Of a stretch of 31,087 bases of DNA, positions 8,711 to 15,893 are shown in pieces. The notes under the pieces were generated by a model, which saw nothing but the letters and a program-made list of their open reading frames with translations, was not told the origin of the DNA and ran no database searches. A program made the translations under genes and the position numbers. Each line of letters begins with the position of its first letter. Position 1 is the stretch's first letter. The stretch lies in assembly GCA_000720375.1 (NCBI GenBank), contig JOAA01000059.1:1-31087 (forward strand). The letters run 5' to 3'. This DNA comes from Rhodococcus rhodnii. Its GTDB lineage: Bacteria > Actinomycetota > Actinomycetes > Mycobacteriales > Pseudonocardiaceae.

Positions 8711-8793
8711 GGGGCTCATCCTGTGCGGCGCCCGCAGTGCCCACATCGGACCGAAGAACGGTTCAAGCCCGCCGCAACCGTACTTTTGACCGA

Positions 8794-8822
8794 TTGGGCG
8801 CGTTGACAACGGTTCCTAGCCT
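8794..8822 (+). promoter_or_regulatory. Candidate promoter for near-leaderless transcript
   Basis: TTGGGC (8794-8799) and TAGCCT (8817-8822, fits TANNNT) are 17 bp apart. The -10-like box ends 7 bp before the ATG at 8830, so the mRNA would be almost leaderless. No ribosome-binding site is visible there, which supports this. The TAGCCT box is repeated at 9307-9312 by the tandem duplication. Confidence 0.4.
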
Positions 8823-9297
8823 GATCCGCATGAACAGCGTGAAGATCGCGAACCCTCCGGTCGACGTCGGTATGGGTGTCGTGTTCGTTGCGGCGCTCGC
8901 CGTCACGGCGTACGCGATCGCGGACAGTTGGGGCGGCGACTACTGGATGTTCGGCTGCGTCACGGGAGCGGCGGTGTGTGTGCTCGCCATGACACGCCGG
9001 CACCGGATGTGGGCGGCGCCCGCGGGCCTGGCGGTCGCGGCGACCGCGATCCTGGTCGCCTCGGTCGCCGAGCTTCCGGCCGAGCCCGGTCCTGCCATGG
9101 CGTTGGGCCTGTCCGTCCTCGTCGGCTGCGCGGTCAGAACCCTCCCCGCACCCGGGGCCGCCGCTGTCGCGACCGGCGGACTTGCCACAGTTGTCGGCAC
9201 CTGGCTCACCGATGGCGCCACGGCCGTGGCGATGCTGAACAGCGCGGGGTGGCTCGCCGCACTCGTGATCGGGCTATGGCTGCGGCTGGTCGGCAGG
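8815..9297 (+). repeat. Tandem duplication, copy 1 (kinase promoter box + sensor domain)
   Basis: This ~483-bp stretch is repeated directly downstream at an offset of 490-493 bp. Identity is high at the DNA level: a 37-bp run starting at 8890 is identical to one starting at 9383, and another long near-identical run starts at 9079/9572. The alignment is colinear, apart from 3 bases near the start codons. Confidence 0.85.
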
Positions 9298-9309
9298 AAG
9301 GATGCCTAG
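8830..9309 (+). CDS. Free-standing duplicated sensor domain of a histidine kinase
   Basis: This 159-residue membrane protein has about five hydrophobic segments and no catalytic domain. It aligns without gaps to the first ~150 residues of the following kinase: shared runs include LAVTAYAIAD, AEPGPAMALGLSVL and TWLTD. It ends just after LRLVGRKDA, where the kinase would enter its phospho-transfer domain. It looks like a tandem duplicate of the kinase 5' end, and its stop codon TAG lies inside the copied CCTAGCCTG promoter box of copy 2. It may be non-functional, or may pair with the kinase membrane domain and alter signalling (inference). Confidence 0.75.
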   Translation: MNSVKIANPPVDVGMGVVFVAALAVTAYAIADSWGGDYWMFGCVTGAAVCVLAMTRRHRMWAAPAGLAVAATAILVASVAELPAEPGPAMALGLSVLVGCAVRTLPAPGAAAVATGGLATVVGTWLTDGATAVAMLNSAGWLAALVIGLWLRLVGRKDA

Positions 9310-9787
9310 CCTGCACATCCTGTCCATGCGAGACCGTCCGGTCGGCATCGCGGTCAACGCCGTTCTTGGCGTCGTGTTCGCCGCGGCGCTCGCCGTCACG
9401 GCGTACGCGATCGCGGACACCTGGGGCGCCGGCTACTGGGTGTTCGGCTGCGTCACCGGAGCGGTCGTGTCCGTGCTCGCCATGACCTGCCGGCACCAGG
9501 TCTGGGCCGTAGGCGCGGGGCTGGGCATCGCGGCGGTCACGATCCTCGTCGCCCAGATCGCGCATCTTCCCGCCGAGCCCGGTCCTGCCATGGCGTTGGG
9601 GCTGTCCGTGCTCATCGGCTCCGCGACCAGAACCCTCGCTACGCCGTGGGCTGTCGCGGTCGCGGCCGGTGGGCTTGCCGTGGTTGCCAGCACCTGGCTC
9701 ACCGACACAGGCACGACCGTGGCGGGGCTGAACAGCGTGGCGTGGCTCGCCGCCGTCGGGACCGGACTTGGCCTGCGGCTGCTCGAC
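9305..9787 (+). repeat. Tandem duplication, copy 2 (start of the intact kinase gene)
   Basis: This is the second copy of the 490-bp repeat. It starts with the same CCTAGCCTG box and ends where the kinase leaves its membrane domain (LRLLDIRRR). This copy continues into a complete kinase, so it is probably the original. Confidence 0.85.
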
Positions 9788-10432
9788 ATCCGCCGCCGGG
9801 CCGCGGCCGAGCAGGTACGCCGCGACGAGCGCATGGAGCTGGCCAGGGAACTGCACGACATCGTGGCCCACCACATCACCGGCATCGTGCTCCACGCCCA
9901 GGCCGCCCGGATCGTCCGGCGCCGGGACCCCGACCAGCTCGACGAATCCCTGACCGGCATCGAGACCGCCAGCTCCGAAGCGTTGGCCGCGATGCGTCGC
10001 GTGGTCGGCTTGCTGCGTGACACCGACGACGCGGCCCCCGCCACCCCCGGACCGGAACAGCTCGGCGAACTGGTCACCCGCTTCACCGGCCCACCGGTGC
10101 GACTGCGGCTGCCCGAAGGCGAACCCGGCTGGCCGCCCGAGGTGACCAGCACCGTCTACCGGATCGTCCAGGAGTCGCTGACCAACATCGCCCGGCACGC
10201 CGCGCACGCCCACTCGGTCGCCGTCGACGTCACCCAGGACCGGCACACCATCACCGTCGAGGTGACCGACGACGCCCCACCGGCCCCAGCCCGGTACCAC
10301 CGCCGCGGCGGGTACGGCCTGGTCGGCATGCGTGAACGCGTCGAGGCCCTCGGTGGCACACTGCGCGCCGGCCCCCGCACCGGCGCCGGCTGGACTGTGC
10401 ACGCCACCCTGCCCACTGAGGAGCTCCGATGA
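9326..10432 (+). CDS. Sensor histidine kinase, HisKA_3 (NarL-type) family
   Basis: This 368-residue membrane kinase is paired with the next gene. The N-terminal ~150 residues hold about five membrane segments. The phospho-transfer helix reads MELARELHDIVAHHITG with probable acceptor H177. An N-box-like IVQESLTNIARHA and the G-rich GYGLVGMRERVEALGG mark the ATPase domain, and the Asp pair in EVTDDAPP fits the G1 box. The ATG at 9326 is chosen because its N-terminal length matches the duplicated copy upstream. An in-frame ATG at 9302, overlapping the upstream stop codon, is an alternative. It overlaps the regulator by 4 bp (ATGA). Confidence 0.88.
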   Translation: MRDRPVGIAVNAVLGVVFAAALAVTAYAIADTWGAGYWVFGCVTGAVVSVLAMTCRHQVWAVGAGLGIAAVTILVAQIAHLPAEPGPAMALGLSVLIGSATRTLATPWAVAVAAGGLAVVASTWLTDTGTTVAGLNSVAWLAAVGTGLGLRLLDIRRRAAAEQVRRDERMELARELHDIVAHHITGIVLHAQAARIVRRRDPDQLDESLTGIETASSEALAAMRRVVGLLRDTDDAAPATPGPEQLGELVTRFTGPPVRLRLPEGEPGWPPEVTSTVYRIVQESLTNIARHAAHAHSVAVDVTQDRHTITVEVTDDAPPAPARYHRRGGYGLVGMRERVEALGGTLRAGPRTGAGWTVHATLPTEELR

Positions 10433-11073
10433 CGATCAACGTGCTGCTGGCCGACGACCAGGCCATGGTCCGCAGCGGCCTGCGGCTCGTCCTGTCCGAC
10501 GAGCCCGACATCAGCGTGGTCGCGGAAGCAGCGGACGGCGTCGAGGCGATCGAGCTGGCCCGCCGGCTGCGCCCGGACGTGTGCCTCGTGGACATCCGCA
10601 TGCCCCGCCTCGACGGCATCGAGGTCACCCGCGCCCTCGCCGGCCCCGGCGTGCCGAACCCGCTGCGGGTGGTCGTGGTCACCACCTTCGACCTCGACGA
10701 GTACGTCTACGGCGCACTCCGCGGCGGCGCGGCCGGCTTCATCCTCAAGGACGCCGGCCCCACCCTGCTCGCCGAAGCCGTCCGCGCCGCCAACGCCGGC
10801 GACGCCCTGGTCTCGCCCTCAGTCACCGTGCGGCTGCTGCGGCACCTGACAGAACCGACCGTCAGCGCACCGGCCCGGCCACTGTCCGAACGAGAGCTCG
10901 AGGTCGTCCGGGCCATCGCCAGAGGCCTCACCAACTCCGAGATCGCCGCCGAGCTGTTCATCTCGCTGAGCACCGTCAAGAGCCACGTGTCCGGGATCCA
11001 GACGAAACTCGGCGTACGCAACCGGGTCGGGATCGCTGCCTGGGCATGGGAAAACCGCGTCGTGCGGAGCTAG
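10429..11073 (+). CDS. NarL/LuxR-family response regulator
   Basis: This 214-residue partner of the preceding kinase has a receiver domain with acidic residues D9/D10, phospho-acceptor D55 in LVDIRMPRLDG and K107 in FILKDAGP. The LuxR helix-turn-helix (about 143-205) shows LSERELEVVRAIARGLTN and STVKSHVSGIQTKLG. The ATG overlaps the kinase stop codon (ATGA), implying coupled translation and co-regulated stoichiometry. The divergent, closely placed hydrolase-ABC operon at 8710-5740 is a natural target candidate, as kinase/regulator pairs of this class often control adjacent ABC exporters. Confidence 0.92.
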   Translation: MTINVLLADDQAMVRSGLRLVLSDEPDISVVAEAADGVEAIELARRLRPDVCLVDIRMPRLDGIEVTRALAGPGVPNPLRVVVVTTFDLDEYVYGALRGGAAGFILKDAGPTLLAEAVRAANAGDALVSPSVTVRLLRHLTEPTVSAPARPLSERELEVVRAIARGLTNSEIAAELFISLSTVKSHVSGIQTKLGVRNRVGIAAWAWENRVVRS

Positions 11074-11221
11074 TGATCAGCTTGTGGACACGGTTTTGCG
11101 GTTGACCATCGACCAGCGATCTGTCCGCTGTGGACTCACGCCCCTGGAACCTCAGAGGAACGTCGTTGACGAGCTGAGCCCGGTGCAGTGTGGTCCAGTC
11201 TGACTCTTCGGAGAGTACGAT

Positions 11222-11250
11222 CAGAGGCCCGGGAAGGAACCGGGCCTCTG
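11222..11250. terminator. Strong hairpin, likely terminator
   Basis: A perfect 11-bp stem (CAGAGGCCCGG and its complement) encloses the 7-base loop GAAGGAA. It lies ~150 bp beyond the response-regulator stop codon, between convergent operons. There is no T-tract. Confidence 0.65.
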
Positions 11251-11455
11251 TCAATACAGTCTGCTGATACAGCCGAGGTGCCGCTGAGCGCCGGCGTGCC
11301 GGAACGTGAGCCGCGGAATCCGCGTTCGACTTGTTAGGTGTTCGAATGTTCATGGGCCGCGACGATCGAGTCAGTGTTCCGGAGCGAGGATGTTCGGTCA
11401 GGCAACTGGTGCGCGCCTGCGTGGAACTCGCGTGGACTAGCCCGGAATGCCTTGG

Positions 11456-11676
11456 TTTCGGCGAGAATCTCGTCGAAGGAGCCGACACCGAGGGGACAGG
11501 TGCCCTTCGCCGGGCAACAGGTGTGGACGGACATCCGGGAGGTGTTCGGCCAGGAACGCGCCGTGCCGCGGGGCGACCATCCGATCCTCGGACCCCTGCC
11601 AGACCACAACCGGGCACTGAACATCGGCGAGTGCAACGACACGCTGTCGGGCCTTCAACGATGCGGCCAGGCAGCG
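11456..11676 (-). pseudogene. Alpha/beta hydrolase, C-terminal fragment with frameshift
   Basis: One minus-strand frame reads [19 protein letters not shown], followed by [10 protein letters not shown] and LLPGEGHLS. This is the region around the catalytic Asp (DRMV) and His (GEGHLS) of alpha/beta hydrolases. Right after GEGHLS the family sequence continues in another frame as [12 protein letters not shown], so there is a frameshift. An in-frame TAG lies just upstream and the nucleophile half of the gene is missing. The fragment is a decayed remnant downstream of the decarboxylase-like gene, possibly once part of the same operon. Confidence 0.6.
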
Positions 11677-11711
11677 CTACTGTCCGGATCGGGCGAATCG
11701 ACCGTAGTTCG

Positions 11712-12119
11712 TCAGTCACTCGCCGCTAGCCCGTCCAACACACGTTCGGCGACCAGCATGGCGCCGCGTGCATTCGGTACCCCGGCGTACACCGCCGAGT
11801 GAAGCAGCACCTCCGCGATCTCTTCGGGAGTCAGTCCGTTGCGCACCGCCACCTCGGTATGCAGCGCAATCTCGTCCTCGCGCCCGAGCGCCGTGAGGAT
11901 GCCGAGAGTGACGCAGCTGCGCACGCGGCGGTCCAACGTCTCGCGGCTCCACACCTGGCCCCAAACGGATCGGGTCAGGTAGTCGAAGAACGGACGATTG
12001 AAATGGCTCAACCGGGCGATTGAGCCGTCGACCCGGCCATCACCCAGCACCTCTCGGCGCACTCGCATGCCGCGCACGAAATCCGGGTCCGATTCCACGT
12101 CGCGCTCCAGATCGGTCAC
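11712..12119 (-). CDS. Carboxymuconolactone decarboxylase-like protein
   Basis: This 135-residue small helical protein belongs to the AhpD/CMD family. The stretch RVRSCVTLGILTALGREDEI followed by ALHTEVAVRNGLT and PEEIAEVLLHSAVYAG is characteristic of PcaC-type proteins, which decarboxylate 4-carboxymuconolactone in the protocatechuate branch of the beta-ketoadipate pathway. The CxxC of peroxidase-type AhpD is absent, favouring the PcaC side, but the true substrate here is not known. The GTG start at 12119 overlaps the stop of the FAD hydroxylase (GTGA), so the two form an operon, and the length matches PcaC. Function in aromatic ring-cleavage product handling is an inference from context. 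Confidence 0.82.
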   Translation of the reverse strand: MTDLERDVESDPDFVRGMRVRREVLGDGRVDGSIARLSHFNRPFFDYLTRSVWGQVWSRETLDRRVRSCVTLGILTALGREDEIALHTEVAVRNGLTPEEIAEVLLHSAVYAGVPNARGAMLVAERVLDGLAASD

Positions 12120-13762
12120 AGGTGTCCCCACGAGGCGTGTCCGGTGACGATGTCGAGAAGATGCTCGATCTCCGCCGGCAGCTCGTCCCCCCGCCACACG
12201 ACGTGGTGGTCAGAGCGCACGAGGGCGGCCCGGCGCTCATACAGGGCGAACAGCGACTCGCGGTCCCCTTCATCCGGCGCGAAGACCGCCAGCGGAATCC
12301 CGCGTTCCTCGGCGCGCTTCGCCAACTCGGTTGCGTCGACTCCGCCGAGGTCGAGCAGCGTGAATCCGAGGCCGAGGTGGTCGTAGAGCGAGCTCCCGTC
12401 CGCCAACCAGAGATGCGGCGCGCGGTAACCAGGAGCCGCACACGGCGTGTAGTCAGCAAAGGTCGGTTCGGGCAGATCACCCTCGGTGCCGTCGCGGACG
12501 ATCAGTGGGGAGGCCGAGTAGCGGTAGCCGAGCTGCCCGCCCATCCGCTTGAACTGCACCAGCTTACGCTCGAGGATGTCCTGCTTGACCGCCTCTCGAA
12601 CCGCATCACCCTCGGGCCCGTCAGCCTCGATGCCGTCCTGGACGAGCTCGATTGCGCCAAGGGCATGGTTGGCCTCCGAGCCCAGCTGGATGAACCGCAC
12701 GGCCTCCCGCCGGTCGATGGAATACGACGGGATGAGCGCCGGACCGCCCCACCCCTGCACGAGTGCGGCGAGCTTCCAGCCAAGGTCCGCGGCGTCCCCG
12801 ATCCCGGAGTTCATGCCGAAGCCACCCTGAGGAGAAACCATGTGCGCGGCATCGCCGGCGAGCATGACGCGCCCGAAGTCGAACCGCGGCGCGAGCAGCG
12901 AGTTCTCGGCGAAAGCGCCACCGGAGAGCGGCTCGAGATCGACCTCCTGTCCGACGGCCTTGACGATGAGACCCTTGACCTGATCCCAGTCATCGCCATC
13001 GATGCCCTGCGGCGCCGGGCCGGCGAAGTACTGCCAGGTGTCAGGGCCCTGCGGCGTGATCAAGTCGCTTCCGCGGTCCTCGTTGTAGAAGTAGGCCATC
13101 GACACAGCAGGTCCTGCAGTCCACACCTCGCGAAGCTGCCTGGAGCGGAAGTGCCACGAGAGACTCATCGCCAGGGTCCGGCCCTCATGGCGCACATTCA
13201 GGACCCTGCGCAGGTTCCCGCGTGAGCCGTCGGAAAGAACGAGATAGGAGCCGCGGACCGGGTAGGCGACACCGTCCGCGCCCTTGACCTCGACGCTGAC
13301 ACCGTCGTCGTCCTGCGCGAAGGTGACCACCTCGTTCTCGTTGCGGTAGTCGATCAGGGGCAGCTCAGCGACCCGAGCCCACATGGTCTTCTCAATGCCC
13401 TCGTTCGGAGCCCATTCGGCGACCTCGGACGCGAAAGGCAGCGGCTCGCTCCACTCGTACGAACGGGGCAGGTTGAGGATGAGATGGCCGTTGAGGCGGG
13501 TCACGAACGACACGTCGCGCTGGATGTCTTCGGGCACCGGGTCGTTCTTGCGCAACGCATCCGCCATGCCCCAGCGGCGGAAGTGCTCCATCGAGCGCAC
13601 GTTCGTCATGTTGGTGCGCAGCAGGAACGGCTTTCCGCGCTCCCGTCGCTCGAGGACAATGCTCGGCACACCTCGCAACGCCAGGTCGATCGCCAGCGCC
13701 GAACCGACGGGGCCGCCGCCCGCGATGACCACCGGGGTGTCTACCGACCTGTTCGTGCTCAT
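12116..13762 (-). CDS. Class A FAD-dependent aromatic hydroxylase
   Basis: This 548-residue NAD(P)H- and FAD-dependent monooxygenase is of the phenol/MhpA/PheA type and inserts one oxygen into an aromatic ring. The dinucleotide fold is VVIAGGGPVG (residues 11-20) followed by an acidic end VLERRERG. The DG-type motif is LVLSDGSRGNLRRVL (about 174-188). The GD motif is VMLAGDAAHMVSPQGGFGMN (about 299-318). The last ~130 residues form the thioredoxin-like C-terminal domain of this group (LYDHLGLGFTLLDLGG). AGAGG lies 7 bp before the ATG. It is the first gene of an operon with the decarboxylase-like gene, divergent from the VAO-type oxidase. Substrate cannot be read from sequence; a (methyl)phenol or phenylpropanoid is plausible. 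Confidence 0.9.
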   Translation of the reverse strand: MSTNRSVDTPVVIAGGGPVGSALAIDLALRGVPSIVLERRERGKPFLLRTNMTNVRSMEHFRRWGMADALRKNDPVPEDIQRDVSFVTRLNGHLILNLPRSYEWSEPLPFASEVAEWAPNEGIEKTMWARVAELPLIDYRNENEVVTFAQDDDGVSVEVKGADGVAYPVRGSYLVLSDGSRGNLRRVLNVRHEGRTLAMSLSWHFRSRQLREVWTAGPAVSMAYFYNEDRGSDLITPQGPDTWQYFAGPAPQGIDGDDWDQVKGLIVKAVGQEVDLEPLSGGAFAENSLLAPRFDFGRVMLAGDAAHMVSPQGGFGMNSGIGDAADLGWKLAALVQGWGGPALIPSYSIDRREAVRFIQLGSEANHALGAIELVQDGIEADGPEGDAVREAVKQDILERKLVQFKRMGGQLGYRYSASPLIVRDGTEGDLPEPTFADYTPCAAPGYRAPHLWLADGSSLYDHLGLGFTLLDLGGVDATELAKRAEERGIPLAVFAPDEGDRESLFALYERRAALVRSDHHVVWRGDELPAEIEHLLDIVTGHASWGHL

Positions 13763-13873
13763 GGTCGAACCTCTCTCCTCGTCCCCGCACCGCCGGAGCC
13801 GTTTGTCATGGCAGCCACAGTATGGGCTGGAAGGGCATCAATCCAGTCTTTGTCTGTATCCTTTTAACCTATG

Positions 13874-13887
13874 GACAAATGTCTGAC
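13874..13887. promoter_or_regulatory. Candidate operator, shared motif site A
   Basis: GACAAATGTCTGAC contains the inverted pair GACA/TGTC. Read on the other strand it is GTCAGACATTTGTC, differing at one base from GTCCGACATTTGTC at 22475-22488. It lies in the 169-bp gap between the divergent hydroxylase and VAO-type oxidase genes. Confidence 0.55.
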
Positions 13888-13899
13888 TATAACGCAACA

Positions 13900-13914
13900 T
13901 CGGACAGGGTCCGA
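13900..13914. promoter_or_regulatory. Inverted repeat ahead of the VAO-type oxidase
   Basis: TCGGAC and GTCCGA form a perfect 6-bp inverted repeat with spacer AGG, ending 17 bp before the oxidase start codon and just upstream of its GAGGAG ribosome-binding site. It shares GTCCGAC with the 22467-22489 operator candidate, so it may be a second binding site. Confidence 0.4.
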
Positions 13915-13931
13915 CGAAGAGGAGTTGGTGG

Positions 13932-15455
13932 ATGGACGCCCAGCTGGTGGACCAGGAGGCGGTCGCGCGAGCCGTCGACGCGATTGAGAAGGCGCTCGGG
14001 ACCGACGCTGTGCTCAGGAGTCGCGCAGACCTCGATGAGTTCCGGGATCCCTTCTGGGTCTTGGGCTCGGACGACAACGACGTGGCGGCGGCAGTGATGC
14101 CTGCCAGCGTCGAGGAGGTGCAGGCCGTCGTTCGCATCGCGAACGAGTTCAAGGTCCCGCTGTGGACAGTGAGCACCGGCCGCAACTATGGGTACGGCGG
14201 TGCTTCGCCGAGGGTGCCCGGCTCCATCCTCGTCAACCTGTCCCGGATGAACCGGGTACTCGAGGTCAACTCCGAGCTGGGCTACGCGGTCGTCGAACCC
14301 GGAGTTCGCTGGTTCGACCTGGTCGACGTTCTCGAGGACCACGGTGGTGAGTGGTGGTCTTCCATCCCGGACCTCGGATGGGGATCGGTGATCGGCAACA
14401 GCCTCGAGTACGGCCGCGGGCACACTCGCATCGGCTCACACGCCGAGAACGTCGTCGGCATGGAGGTGGTGCTGCCGAATGGCGAGTTGATGCGCACCGG
14501 CATGGGGGCCATGGAGGGCAACCGCGCCTTCCACGCCTACCCCTTCGGGTTCGGCCCGATGGTCGACGGCCTGTTCTTCCAGTCGAACATGGGTATCGTC
14601 ACGCAGATCGGCTGGCGGCTGATGAAGCGGCCCGAGAAGTACGCGTCGTGCTGGGTTCACTTCGACGGCGACGAGATCATCGTCCCGGTCATCGATGCCA
14701 TGCGCGAGCTCATGCTCGACGAGACGATCAACAACTACCCGTTCCTCGGCCGCGGCGTTGCGGCCAACGCAGAGGGCCGGCCCGATCTCGACCCGAACAG
14801 CCAGAAGTGGGCGCTGCGCTTCGCGCTCTACGGATATGACGAGATCGTCGAGGCGAAGTGGCGCATCGTCGAGCGGGTCCTCGGCGCGATTGCTGGTGTC
14901 GAGATCGGCCACAAGATGTACGACGGCACCGACCGGGTCGGTCCGCTCGACGGGATCCATGACGACAAGGTCCAGGCGGGGATCCCCGGCATGGAGCTGC
15001 TCGACCTGTACAAGGTTCCCTTCGGCCCTGACACCGGCCACCTCGACTTCTCGCCCGTCGGCCCCCTCATCGGCGCTGAGGTGCTCAAGATGATCCGGAT
15101 GGTGCGCAGCATGTACGAGGAGTTCGGCGAGCCGTACGCCGCCGGCTGCATGCTCCTGCCCAACAGCATCTTGGTCGTGTCTGTGATGTTCTTCGATCCC
15201 AAGGACGCCGAGAAGACCAAGCGCATCTACGACAACTACGACCCCATGCTCAAGCGGATCGCGGCAGAGGGATACGGGTTGTATCGCTCGCACATCTTCA
15301 AGATGGACGCCGTGGCAGCGACCTTCGACTTCAACAATCACGCGTATCTGCGGTTCGTCGAGACGATCAAGGACGCGGTGGACCCCAACGGGATCCTCCA
15401 GGCCGGAAAGCAAGGGATCTGGCCCCAGAAGCTGCGCGCTCAGCGCGGGCGTTGA
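13932..15455 (+). CDS. FAD-binding oxidase, vanillyl-alcohol/eugenol oxidase and 4-cresol dehydrogenase family
   Basis: This 507-residue flavoprotein should oxidise the para side chain of a 4-alkylphenol through a quinone methide. The FAD-binding (PP-loop) domain includes VSTGRNYGYGG and PDLGWGSVIGN; the cap and C-terminal parts include LDFSPVGP, YGLYRSHIFKMDAVA and DPNGILQAGKQGIWP. Compared with remembered eugenol oxidase, active-site Tyr/Tyr/Arg correspond to Y88, Y451 and R452. The catalytic Asp position is E159, and the region where the His that binds FAD covalently is expected (residues 411-418) has no His. Non-covalent FAD and an altered substrate are therefore possible. GAGGAG precedes the ATG. 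It is divergent from the hydroxylase and likely co-regulated with it. Confidence 0.88.
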   Translation: MDAQLVDQEAVARAVDAIEKALGTDAVLRSRADLDEFRDPFWVLGSDDNDVAAAVMPASVEEVQAVVRIANEFKVPLWTVSTGRNYGYGGASPRVPGSILVNLSRMNRVLEVNSELGYAVVEPGVRWFDLVDVLEDHGGEWWSSIPDLGWGSVIGNSLEYGRGHTRIGSHAENVVGMEVVLPNGELMRTGMGAMEGNRAFHAYPFGFGPMVDGLFFQSNMGIVTQIGWRLMKRPEKYASCWVHFDGDEIIVPVIDAMRELMLDETINNYPFLGRGVAANAEGRPDLDPNSQKWALRFALYGYDEIVEAKWRIVERVLGAIAGVEIGHKMYDGTDRVGPLDGIHDDKVQAGIPGMELLDLYKVPFGPDTGHLDFSPVGPLIGAEVLKMIRMVRSMYEEFGEPYAAGCMLLPNSILVVSVMFFDPKDAEKTKRIYDNYDPMLKRIAAEGYGLYRSHIFKMDAVAATFDFNNHAYLRFVETIKDAVDPNGILQAGKQGIWPQKLRAQRGR

Positions 15456-15492
15456 GCAAGAGCGGGCACCACCGTCTTCGTGACTGCTGGCG

Positions 15493-15712
15493 TCACACTT
15501 CGCTCGGCGCGATCACGATGTCGAGCCGAGTCCTCGACCAAGGGCCGTCGACCTGGCGCCCCTCCGGCGTCGGAGCTGTTGCGCAGAAGCGGGAGGAGCC
15601 GAGCATCGGTGAGGAGATGCACGTACGTCAGCTCATCGGCGGACGGCACGTCGTACATGCCGTCCGCATCGGCCTCGGGATCTCCAGCGTGCCGAAAGCA
15701 GTCGGGCGGCTC
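15493..15712 (-). pseudogene. Intradiol (hydroxyquinol-type) dioxygenase fragments
   Basis: Three minus-strand frames must be joined to follow the homology: FGTLEI, then EADADGMYDV with YVHLLTDA, then RFCATAPTPEG with PWSRTRLDIVIAPSEV and a stop. EADADGxYDV followed by a short gap and H(L/F)xTDA is the central hallmark of intradiol dioxygenases, and RLDIVIAP resembles their C-terminus. The iron-binding Tyr/His segment between them is missing. With the maleylacetate reductase pieces just upstream, this was probably a hydroxyquinol 1,2-dioxygenase gene. The identification is moderate because each fragment is short. Confidence 0.42.
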
Positions 15713-15716
15713 CACG

Positions 15717-15893
15717 CACCACAGGGTGAGTCTGAGCGTGAGGCAGGTCGAACATCCCGCCCATCACATGGCAGATCTTGTGGTGCAAACCGGAGCCCGC
15801 GGATGCGAAGGCGACCGCGGACAGGTAAGCGCCGTGCAACGCCTCCTCGCGGCCTTGCAGCCCCGACGGGTCATCCATCACTAGCGGCAAGCC
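15717..15893 (-). pseudogene. Maleylacetate reductase, internal C-terminal-half fragment
   Basis: The frame reads DDPSGLQGREEALHGAYL, then SAVAFASAGSGLHHKICHV and MGGMFDLPHAQTHPVV. GLHHKxCHVxGGxFDLPHAxTH is the metal-ligand signature of maleylacetate reductases, iron-type alcohol dehydrogenase relatives that reduce maleylacetate to 3-oxoadipate. Family homology stops abruptly on both sides: upstream at about 15893, where the ankyrin-bearing segment begins, and downstream at about 15717, where dioxygenase-like sequence begins. The matching N-terminus is found 2.25 kb away at 18149-18253 in the same orientation. Confidence 0.75.

Larger units (their letters stand above)
11074..11711. other. Gene-poor convergent intergenic region
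   Basis: This 638-bp region lies between convergent operons. I see one strong hairpin (11222-11250) and a degraded alpha/beta hydrolase fragment (11456-11676, minus strand). The remaining reading frames lack a plausible start, coding bias or recognisable motifs on either strand. Confidence 0.6.

Noticed and set aside
8803..8808. TTGACA as -35 box for the gene at 8830
   Set aside because: The only fitting -10 box (TAGCCT) is just 8 bp away; TTGGGC at 8794 with a 17-bp spacer fits better.
11331..11802. Plus-strand open frames in the 11.1-11.7 kb gap
   Set aside because: They have no ribosome-binding sites or motifs and overlap the minus-strand hydrolase remnant and decarboxylase-like gene.
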